Source: Catonia carolina
Taxonomy: Eukaryota > Arthropoda > Insecta > Hemiptera > Achilidae
Direction: 5' to 3'
DNA length: 64,000 bases
Assembly: GCA_035578175.1 (NCBI GenBank)
Contig: JAQMRL010000007.1
Span: forward strand, 48,308,727-48,372,726
The translations under genes and the position numbers were made by a program. This document shows positions 46,901 through 58,900 of this stretch, piece by piece. Position 1 is the stretch's first letter. Every line of letters starts with the position of its first letter. The notes under the pieces are model-generated. The model was not told where the DNA came from, searched no databases, and saw only the letters and a program-made list of their open reading frames with translations.

Positions 46901-49900
46901 TACACAGTTCTAGATCGCATGCAATCTTCATTATAACTATAGAGATGAGCGAGATTATCTCTGGCATACGTAATCAGGTCAGAGTCGGAAAGTTAAACCT
47001 TGTTGATCTTGCTGGAAGTGAACGTCAGTCCAAAAGCAGGGCAAATGTAAGTGTTGTATTTGCTATTTCATTTTCTTAGTATGGCAATATTTCTAGAAAG
47101 TAAAAGGAAAATGATTAAGTCAGTTTACTTATGTAAAGACATTGTTGGAGTACTCTCTCGTTAAATGGACACCTATAGCAAGAAGGAAACAAAGAAACCC
47201 TTGGACAGATCAGAGAAATGATTACAAGAAACTTGAAAAATTAAGACTGGTTCTACAGACAAAAGTTGGTTGGGTCCAAAAATTTGGAGAAACCAATGAA
47301 AGATTGTTATGAGAGGCAGATATAGAAAGTAAGAGTACTGAGGCTATGGCACTCAAAGGGAATTTTTTTCAACATTGGTGGCACGACTGCAGTCAAGATC
47401 CCGGAACTAGAATGTTTACTCAATCGGTTGAAAACTCTCGTTATAATTGTTATTTATGTGTGTTTATTTATAATTTAACCTTTTCTTTTTTGTTTATTGT
47501 AAATCATATAAAGGGTAAAATATGCCTTCAATTCAGTCTAAAATTCATAAGTTACAAAAATCATTTCATCCTTCACCGTCTGCATTAGCAGTAATTGCAG
47601 AAGAGTCGGACGTTAAACATGAACAAAAAAAAACAAAAAACGGAGCCGGAGAAGTATAATAGGAGAAGAAGAAGTGGGTAGTCCTATGCCCCTGACTTGT
47701 CATTTGACAGCAGTTGGCTATAGTTACTATTGAATCACTATTAAGCTACTCATTTACTTGGGGCGGAGTGATTATGGAAATGTACAACCTCTAATGCAGT
47801 TCATATATTTAATATTTGTCAAGTTATGATTTTATTTGAATATTACATGTATGTGTTTCAGCCTGAACGTCTGAAAGAAGCAAGTAAGATAAACTTGTCC
47901 CTCTCTGCATTAGGAAATGTTATATCTGCTTTAGAAAATGGTAAAAGTACACATATACCTTATAGGGATTCTAAACTGACACGTCTGTTATCTGGTACGT
48001 TTGATGACTGAATTCAGTATAGTATAAGTGTATAGTGTGGTAGTTCATTATTAAGCAAGTCTTTCGTACGCATAATTGTGTCTTGGGCAAGAATTTATCT
48101 CATTAAAATTCGAAGCAGATACCAGTGGGTGTACTATGTCCATCAATGTGTGCATGAATGATGTTAAGTAGATGCATGCTGGATTTGTTCACAATTTATA
48201 TGTTCATGGTAGTTTACATGTTTACTTTTAAACAAAATTACAAAACCGTTTCTTTTATTATTCAATCAATACTTTAAACTCATAAATTCTTAATTTTGGT
48301 TTTTATTTAATTTTTTTGTTTTATTGGGGGAGAGGAGTTGATTCTGTTATTTATAACATTATTAATTAAAAATGAGCATTATTTTCAATTTTCTATTTAT
48401 AATTATTCACAAAAGTCCCGAAACAAGGTGGTCAAAGTAAAAAATAGTTTTAAATGTGTTGTTATTTTTTTGAGGCTCTCTAAAAATGAAATTAGGAAAG
48501 AAATCCCCTTCCTGCACCTCAAAGATAAGATGGTAATGTCATGAGAAAATTTTAAAAATTTTTGTTATGGAATTCGCATGTCACAAAATATTAAAAGGTT
48601 TTCATTAAATTGACGTAAGAGATTGATTGTGATAATTTTTTTTCTTGTAATGGATAAATAAATGAATCAGCGTTTCATTGTATGGAATATAGTGGAAAAG
48701 AAAGAAAAAATAAAACTAAATCAGTATAATATTTCCAGGAAATACTGCATTATAAATCAATAACCAATAGACATAACATTAACATACACAAAATCACATG
48801 CCATTTGTTGACAAGTGAGGAATTACCAGTGGTATAATTGGGATAAACCTGGGGTCTGTCCTCTCACATGATTATACAGAGTGATTTTTTAGTCCTGATA
48901 CGAAATTGTTAATTTCTGGTAATTTTTTTCTAAGAAAGGGAAATTTTGTTTTGCGACACAAATTTGGTAGCTGTATTCAATCGTTATAGATACGGGAGTG
49001 TGAGTTGATTCTTCTTGAGCTGTGTAAAATTTTGTGCTGTTTCTGGTCGTGTTACGAACAGAATCCGTTTTACCCTAGCACAACAGGTTTTCATTCTTGA
49101 ACAATATTTTGCTACAAAATCGTACGCGAGTGTAAAAGAATCATTTCAAGTTAAATTTGTTGGAGTTCCTCCACCAGAAAAAATGTCATTTTTTAGGCTA
49201 ACAATCCGATTTTGAGAAATAGGTTGTGTTTGCAACAGAAAACGTAGTGGTCGACCAACTGTCGTGACAGATGACATTTTAGAGAATGTAAAAACACTCC
49301 CTGTCTCTCAAAATCGGTTTGTTAGTCTAGAAATTGACATTGCTTTTTGGTGAAGGAACACAAACAAATTTAATTTGAAATGATTCTTTTACACTTGGGT
49401 ACGATTTTGTAGCAAAGTATTGTTTAAGAATGAAACCTATTGTTCTAGGCTAAAAGACATAGTGTTCGTAACACAACCGGAAACGGCACAAAATTTTACA
49501 CAGTTCAAGGAGAATCAACTCACCCTGCCATATCTATACCGGTTGAGTATGGCTACCAACTATGTGTCACAAAACAAAATTTCCCTTTCTTAAAAAGGGA
49601 AATTTCATCCTTCACCGTCTGCATTAGCAGTAGTTGCGGAACAGTCGGACATTAAACAAAAAAAAAAATTACCAGACATTAACAATTGGATAACAGAACT
49701 AAAAAAATCACTGTATTATAGTGCATAGCAACCGATATGTCAAAAAGGAGGAACAATATGGAAAAATTAAAAACAAAAATTTGATTTTTTTATCATATCT
49801 TTGTACTACTATCTTATATCTTTATATTTATTTTTTATTTTTGATATCTTACCTATATCTTTGGTAGCTGCAGTGTTTTAGAAAACTGAAATCGCATTAA

Positions 49901-52900
49901 AAGTAGAATTATACACAACTACTTTTTTATCAGTAAATATGGCAAACTTTCATTTTTATATTATGCACAGAGGTTAAGTAATATTGCACTACTTTTCCGA
50001 GCTATATATTTAGGTTAATCACTAAACAGTTAAACATACACTATTCACTACAAAATTATACATAATGATAAAATTGTGCAAAACGATTTAAACAAACATA
50101 TTTCTTAATTAACGCAATTGTAAAATTAATGCTATGATCAGACGAAACGATCACCATATTAGTTACATGGTTAAATACAAAAGAGAGTCAAATTAGAGAG
50201 TGCGTTGATGATGTTAGAAAGGATGAGAAAAGGAGGGATAATGGAAAGACAGAAAGGGGAGGTAATTGGAGCGAAAAGGCACATACCGTATTTACTCAAA
50301 TATACCGTGCACCTTTTTAAATAATATCAATCTGATAAAATGGTGGGTGTGTTATATTCAAAAAAATTAAAATAAATGGCCTTTTAGTGGTAATTTACCG
50401 GATATTTGGAGACAGTAAGGGTTGCCAATAAGATAAACAATTGTGATTGTGTAATGCCTGGTTTGTTTTTGTATAGCGCGCTATTTAATCGAAATAGAGC
50501 ATTGCTGGCAAAAAGACATATTTGTCCTTGACAGTTTTTTTCATGGACACATGACAAATGATGTGAAAAAATCTATGCAGCGCCGGAAAACAGATTTAGT
50601 GATCATACTGGGAGGGTTAACAAACCATTCAAGGTTGCTATTAAGGAACATTATATTCAATGAATGGCAAATACTGAGCATACATACGAGGTGTGGCTAT
50701 TAAATAATGAGACTGATGTAAAAAATTTTATTTGTATTTTATACAAAATCACTTATTGTCACCTTCAATATACACTCCTTCTCTATCCCTACAACGCTCC
50801 ATGCGAATTTTCCATTGTTGGAAACTGTGCTGGAAGTAAGCACATCTTCTGTCAGCTCCTTCAGGACACGTGCCACTCAAAAATGTTTGAAATGAAGCTC
50901 TCAAAAATGTTTGTACTGACACTTTATACACGATTGAACATGACCCAAACTTTTTGGAAACGATAATAACATGTGATGAAATGTGGTTTTTTACTTATGA
51001 TCCAGAAACGAAGCGCCAATCCATGCACTGGAAGAGCCGAACTTTACCGAGAGCCAAAAAAGCTCGAATGAGCAAGTCAAAATTTAAAGCAATGATGATT
51101 GTTTGTTTTTTATCCATGGGATTGTGTACTTCACTGGGTTCCTTAAGGTCAAACAATTAATCAATATTACTACCTTGAGGTATTTTCTAAACTACGCCAA
51201 AGAGTTAAGAAAAAACGCTCCGAAATGTGGAAGGACAAATCATGGGTTCTCCACCAAGACAATGTGCTAGCTCATTCCGCGTTATCTGTAAAGAGGTTCC
51301 TAGCCAAGTACAGGATCTCAGTGTTAGAACATCCACCTTATTCACCAGATCTTGCACCATGTGACTTCTACCTGTTCCCTAAGGTGAAATCTGCATTAAA
51401 AGGGATAAGATTTGCGTCTGTGAAAGCTGTTAAAGAGAAAGCAGCACGTGTCCTGAAGAGCTGACAGAAGATGACTTCCAGCACTGTTTCCAACAATGGA
51501 AAATTCGCATGGAGCATTGTAGGGATAGAGAAGGAGTGTATATTGAAGGTGACAATAAGTGATTATGTAAAAAATTAAAATAAAATTTTTTACGTCAGTT
51601 TCGTTATTTAATAGCCACACCGCATACACACCTTCGAGAAAAATAAAAAGGCCAGAAAATGAAATGATCTGCGTGTGGATTATATTTTTATCCATCATGG
51701 ATCCTCGATGGCTCAGATAACGACACACTTTGGGACAAATCCAGATGCGGGTTCTAAAAGCGACGGTATTACGAAAACAGTGACGATGATACCAATGACA
51801 AAGATTAACTTTTTACAGTTCATTTTATTTCTTTGTTTTAATTTCACTTGTTTTATTTAAAAGTAACTTCTTATAGTTCAGCAGTTGTTTTAGTTCATTG
51901 TGATACATAAAACGAGAATGTACCTATTCTTGCAAGTGAATTATTCAAAGTTAATAAGATTTTTCAATGTGTATAAAAAAATTGCTAAGTTATAATTTTG
52001 ATTTTATTTTTGACAGTTTTAATTTTTCTGAAATTACCTTCGAAAATCGTGTGCGCGGTATATTCGAGAAAGTATGGTATTAATAGTTTTAAAGGTGTAA
52101 TTAACAAAAATGAATATATTGTCAGTTGCGGGTGGCATTGAACGAATGCTTTGGATTAACACGCATCTTTAAAATGCAGTGGGAACAATTTGAATTCAAA
52201 ATATACGAAGTAAGTATCGAACGACCATTATCCAGCTGACATATATCACAATATGTAAATTCATTTTATTACACAAGATCCATTATTTTCAAGTTCTATG
52301 GTATTCCAGATTCTTTGGGTGGTAATTCAAAAACATTAATGATTGCTAACATTGGACCTGCTAGTTACAATTATGATGAAAGCTTAACAACTTTAAGGTA
52401 TGCCAACAGAGCTAAAAATATTAAGAACAAACCAAGGATTAATGAAGATCCTAAGGATGCTCTATTAAGAGAGTACCAGGAAGAGATTAAACGATTGAAG
52501 GTAAGTCATACTGTTTCAACCACTCTGTTAATGTTGATTTATACTTATGTTTGTTGTTTACTTAAATTATCATTTATAAACTATTACAATTGAACCCCTG
52601 AAAAGCCAAAGTGATACAAGTAACATGTAGTTATTTTTGAGAAACAAAAAGGCATTTAGTAGAAACTTTACTGCAATTTATGTAATTTTCTCCAAGCAAT
52701 ATTGTTGAATAAATTAAATGTAATCATTTGCTTTGAATTTTACTTCAATTTTTATGATTTTTTTTATTATATGAGATTGTTGTTATACAGGGTTAAAAGA
52801 CTTTTTCCTTTTGACTTAAACATTTTTGAATCCTTGTGGAATATTAAAGTTCAGGTTGAATCTAGAATTGAATATATTTTGATAAACGTATTCAGAAACT

Positions 52901-55900
52901 GGGTTTTTATAATCAAGGCCTTTGAAGTATTCTAAATATAAATTAAACATTGCTCTTAAGGTTAAGTGTGGTAAAAGATACCTCTTATTCAGTTTGTGGT
53001 TTCTTATACTGTGTGATATGAAGCTGGAGACGTGGATACATACAATTTTTATTTCCTCGTATTTCATTTTATTGACTGAACCGTAGTAACATCAACTGTC
53101 ACTTCCGGAATATGCCAAAATGGATGGCTCATGGTACTGATTTATTTTGAGATGGAAATTTGAGTTTGTTAAAATTGTTTTGTGTTTTACAAATGCACTG
53201 CAGCCATATTCTATTCTTATTTTTATCTCCATGTCTGATCTCCATTCTCTACAAAGCCATACTGCAAGGTATAGTAGTACCTTGATTATCCGGGGGCGAA
53301 TTAACCAAGGTGGTGAAAAAAATAAATTCAAAAAGATATACCAGACAAAACCAATAAAACTTATTAAGGAAGTTCACTTTTATGGAAGTTTATTCAATTT
53401 CGAATTTTTAATTAAAAATAACAGACAGCACATTCAGCCTCTTAGATCTATTTGGTAATATTTTGCCAAACGAAAAAATTTTAAAAATTGAAGAGCGCGC
53501 ATCAGATACACAACGCTCGTCTGTGAAGGTAAAAAAATAGAGGGTTGGACAGAAGCAGCAATTAGGCTTAAAACAGAAGGCCATAGTGTATTTTACAAGT
53601 TTATCAGCCCCTATCTCACAAGTTTCACATTCCTTTCTAAAATTATGTGCAATGTAACTGAATCACAACCCCTCTAGTTCAGTAATACAGTACTGGCATT
53701 GCTTCTTGTGTTGTGTGTATATTGTAGTGTACATATCGATAACCTGTTTTGTACCAAATTAGTGCTATGCGAACTTTGATTTTCAATCAAGAAGAAAGCC
53801 CAGAGAAGCAAAGAAGCAGAAAACAATGACCAACTATTTCAATCTGTGAAATAATTTTTAATTGAGTTTATTTAAAGTTGCATCAACAACTCGGTTATTA
53901 GCAACTACAGTGGGTTTTAAATTATGAAAATTTCCGGATCCTAGCCGGGAATCCAACTTGGGAGCTGCGCATTGTAAGCTGGCATGCTACCACTACGCTA
54001 TGGAGGCGGCTTATGAAATTATTTTATTTTGTTGTTTTACTTGTGTTGTGTCTGCAAGCAAGTTGTGTTTATAAATATATATGTTGTACTTGTATTTCGT
54101 TAAATGGTTTTGTTTGTGATTACTATCATAACGGATTTTAAGTGTTTATTTCCCGACAGTAACCCATGGAGAACATTCTCTTTAAGGGGTTACAGACGTT
54201 TAAAAATGAAAACAAATTGATTTTCTTTTTCTTTTATTTTATTATTCTCTATAGTTTTCTGATTAATTTGGTACATAAATTGTAGCTGTAGTGTAATTGC
54301 AAACTCTTGGAAATTAATAAAGGAAATGATCATCCCCACCAACTTTTTGGACTTTTGATTTGTTTGTTGCTTACTTTTTGTTTCGTTTGAATTCTATTAG
54401 TATTACAGTTCTTTATCTTACAGATTTAATCGTGTGCAAGAATTAGCTGTCATGTTGTGAATGCTTTGTTTATTGGAAAGTAACCTAGAAATTTGTGATT
54501 TACTCTGCGTTTACTGTTTAGGTTTTAGTGTTGCTTGGTATTTAAAAGTGTTGCTTAGTATTCTTTTGAAAAACGGTGGGTTTTGGGATATGTGTTTTTT
54601 TTCCACTTTGGTACCATTTACTCAGAGACTTACTAAGATATTTCCTTCAGTTTTTTCCCAGAGTATCTTCATAACTTTATTTACCTGGTATACCAAATAA
54701 TTTGCTATTATATTCGTAATTTTATGAGCTAGATGAGTAAATATTTCAAAATTTGGCCAATTTACGATAAAGTTGAAAAAATATTGTTTAAAAAATTCAG
54801 AATTAGAAAAAACAAAGTATTATTGGTATACACTATAAAGCACAATTAAATAAATAAAATGGTTATTGTTTGAAATCTCTATCTGTAGTAGTTAACTGAG
54901 AAAATGGTACCAGAAAATTACTAAATTAACATGCGAGAATACAAACGTCTGTACCCCCTTAAACAGGTAGGCCTAATGATTTCTTATACGTAATGTATCA
55001 TACAGTACTATGATTAAATAGCTTTAGTCATTATTGCCGGCAGCTCAACCCTGGTTTTCGGTTATCCGTGGCCTTCCTCCCCACCCCATTCAGGCACAGC
55101 ATATTTTCATACGCTACAAACATCATTTCATCCTTCACCGTCTGCATTAGCAGTAATTGCAGAATAGTCGGACATTAAACCAAAAAAAAAAAATTCTCCC
55201 CACCATTACCTTGGATAATTGAGGTACTACTATACTTAAATATTTTACATCTTCTTTTGATGAATGGATACAGTTTAGTTAATTTAGCAGCAGAAGACTT
55301 ACATGTTAAGTAAATTTTCAAGACGTGCCTCATTTTCAAACCCATTCATGTTTATAGTTTCTACGAATATATTGTTTAATTGTATACATATCTTTTTTAC
55401 AGACTTTATTAGCAGAACAAGCCGCGAATTCTCAAGTATTAAAGAAGAAGAAAAAGAAGAAAACTAATAAAAATATGAATGAGGCAGATGTGGAACTTGA
55501 GCCAAGCAAATCTCACGAACAAATTCTTGTTGAAGAGGATGAGAAACTGACTAAGGCTATCGAGAAGATCAGCAGTGAATCTTTACTACCAGATGAAGTA
55601 TGTTGTTTTTTATGTAATCTTTGTAAGACATCCAAAAAATAATGTCACATCTGAATTTCTGCTTAGATTTTGTATACCTTCCAAAAGTCAAAGAGACTTT
55701 ACTATTTTTTTTCAAGAAATTAATTTTACATGTATTGATTATAAAGAACTTTTAACCCTTCATGGACGGAATTAGTTTCTTGGCACATATGCTTTTAATT
55801 ATGGGTTGGTGTAAACAAAATTTTTTTAGAAAAATGTGTTTTCCTGGATAAAAAACTGTTCTTAAAGGCTCAGAACCCATGCAAATTTCATCACATATTT

Positions 55901-58900
55901 CTCTTTACTTTTACTTGATAATAATAGATGCGAATATTTCTGTTGAGTGACGTGACTTTTCCTTCTTTAGTCCTGAGTGACGTGACTTTTGCCGATATAT
56001 CGCTAAATAAAACAGACTGAAAATAAAAATTATTTGTATGTTGAGTTGTAGAATAAAAGGAGAAAACAAATCTTCTAGTATAAAGATTGTTTAAAAAAAT
56101 ATCATGATTGAATTGAACAAACATAGTACACGTTAAGTATTAACAAACAGAGGAAGCACTACTGATTTGGAACACCGACCTCGTTGCAGGCTGTACTTTT
56201 AACCCGGCTTCTGCAGTTTCAAATTTCATGAAATATTTAAATTAATTAATTAATAGTTTCAAATTTCATGAAATATTTCATATATTTTGATAATTAATAA
56301 TAATACAAATTTCAGTCAAAACTTTTTTGATTTAATTTGTAAAGTTGCGGATATATAAATCAATAGTCCGTGAAGGGTTAAATTAAATTTTAATTCAATC
56401 AATTTCATTAAAAGCATGAAGTGTAGCGAGTGAGGGATTATTAGTAAGAGATAAAAAGTCATTCAATGTAAAATGGGAAGAGGTGGTTCAGCAGTCCATC
56501 TCTTAGCCTCATTCGATTTTGTTTAGCCTCCACCAGAGATGGTGTAGCATTTCTAATTTCTGTAATTCTTATTATTTGCATTTTTGACCTAAACTACACC
56601 TTACAGCTATAACTTTGAGAATTCACCTTAATTTTTTTTAAATTGATAAATTAATTTGATTGTCTTCCATTAGAAATAAAAATGTGTTTTAAATCCTTTC
56701 TTAGTGAGCTTCTGTAACCCAAATGGAACCAGTGTACCTAATTTCTTATTCCTAGGAATTTTAGATCTTACGTTTTCATACTAAGGAAATCAGTGATTCG
56801 GTCAGCATTATTTAAAATTTATTTTGTTTGTGAGCACTCTTTTGTTTCTAATAGTTAATCATACTTAACTAGCTGATGGATTAAAATTAAAATAATTTTA
56901 ATTTAGTTTTACAGCTTATCTCTAAAATTGTTTTTTAAGTAATGTTCAATCATAAGTTTTGTTTTTTTATTGCAGGAAAAGAAGAAGAAGATGAAGGAGA
57001 TTGAAGACAGACGAGCTAAATTAGCCGAAGAATTAGCATATGTGGAAGATATAAGGCAAAGAATAAACTCTATGGAGAGTAAGTTGTTGTGCGGTGGTAA
57101 GAATATTTTGGATCACACAAATGAACAACAGAGAATGCTTGAACAGCGAGCTGCTGAGATTAGAGAAAGAAAGGTAGGTTATTTATTAGAATTGGTAGTG
57201 TATCTTAATTATCAAAATACTTAGAAGATGATATTTTTTTTTGTATTGAGTCAATTTTAGACCACATAATATTTTTAGACATTCTGGGAGCTCTTTTTGC
57301 ACCCACACTCTGAATGTGTTCATGGTGGGCTTTTTCCCCTTATTCTAGTGTGTATGTTGGTAAAGACTCCCCAAAATCTTACAGCATGTGTACATTGCAT
57401 TAAGTGATATTGAATTTCCATCTGGGGTAGTTCTATTTAAGAGACACTCACTTAGTGTCTCTTAAATAGAACTACCCCAGATGGAAAATTTAAAATAGTG
57501 GACATGTAAAATACAGAAAATCACTAATTGAGAATATCAGTTATTAGTAACTTTAGCGTGGGTGATACACTTTATCACCCATGCTAAAGTTACTAATATT
57601 CTCAATTAGTGGGTGATAAAGTGTATCACCCATGCTAAAGTTACTAATAACTGATATTCTCAATTAGTGATTTTCTGTATTTTACATGTCAAAATACAGA
57701 AAAATTTCAATATTTACATTGGCAATAGACAGTCATGTGAGTGTTTCTCACCAGATTTTTTTTAAGTTGTTTAATTTTTGTTAATTCTGTCCGCGAGACT
57801 CCCAAGGAAGTAAACGTACAACCTGAATATACTTATTATTTTAATTACATATTGCCTATTACTGCAAGTTTACTTGCTCCTCTAAGGGTATCATCTTCTA
57901 GTATTTACACAATAGTACACAGTTTTTTTCTAGCATTTATATCAATGTTTTGTGTGTTTATTTATTTTATAGTATTTATTTTTTATTTTAATAAAATATT
58001 ATTTAGAAAGAAAATTACCACATTTTAAAAATCGTGGTAATTTATTAATATATTTTCTCTCCGCGTAAGTTGGTTTTTTTTCAAGCAGTTTATTGTTGTG
58101 GTTAGCCATATAATCGTTTCTATGCCTCTTGTATTATGATAATGGATATTGCAATTTTACATAAAAGTATTTTGCTTCATATACAAAATAACCTCAAAAA
58201 TTTAGAGTGTCGGAACTCTAAGCAATTTAAGCTCCTTAAATAATGGCCTGCATGCGGTGAGTTAATTATTTAGTATATGAGGTGAATTAATTAGTTAATT
58301 GAGGTAAGTTAATGATGTTAATCAGTTAGCTCCCACCTTACACCTAACAGCTTTATTTTGAATTTTTAAAACGTTATCCATGTTACCCATATTAGACTTA
58401 TTCCATCGTAAAATACCATAACAGATATGAACCAGAATTAGATTAAATTAGTTCTTCTTCACTACTTGAAATTGTTATACCTGTTGTAACAAAACACAGT
58501 ATTTTTAATAAAGTACCTTGTTGTTTAGGTCGACAGCCGAAAGGCTGATTTGAACCTGCAGAGGTTTTACTAAGTAAAAACAAGGAGTAAGGTGGTTTAC
58601 TATTGCCTTCCTTACTGAGTTGTAAGAGTATGCCTATCAGCATGCCAGGCCCTCCGAAAAGCATCTACTTTCCACCCTGCAAATGACACCTTCACTTCAT
58701 TCACCACAGGGTCTGGCTGTATAGTGGAATTCATTACTCTCAGAGGAGATAACTGTGACTAGTGTCTTATACACCTCTACCTCTTCTGTTCTTAAATAGT
58801 TATGTCATATAATTGACTGACTATTTGATAAGAAACAGAACTATTTTTGTAGCCCTGGAACCAGTAGATCAAGTGTAATTAGTTTAACACTCCAGCTGCC

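Larger units (their letters stand above)
53272..55232. mobile_element. Tigger-like element, family E, with nested insertions
   Basis: Ends TAGTAGTACCTTGATTATCC and the complement of GGATAATTGAGGTACTACTA between TA dinucleotides (53270-53271, 55233-55234). About 1.96 kb including a piggyBac-like MITE (54186-54958), a SINE2 part (55084-55191) and a tRNA-like stretch (53942-54008). Transposase remnants could not be read with confidence. Confidence 0.55.

Noticed and set aside
47346..47588. 80-codon frame in KIF3B intron 7
   Set aside because: Its end is SINE2-derived and its middle is AT-rich intron; no homology recognised.
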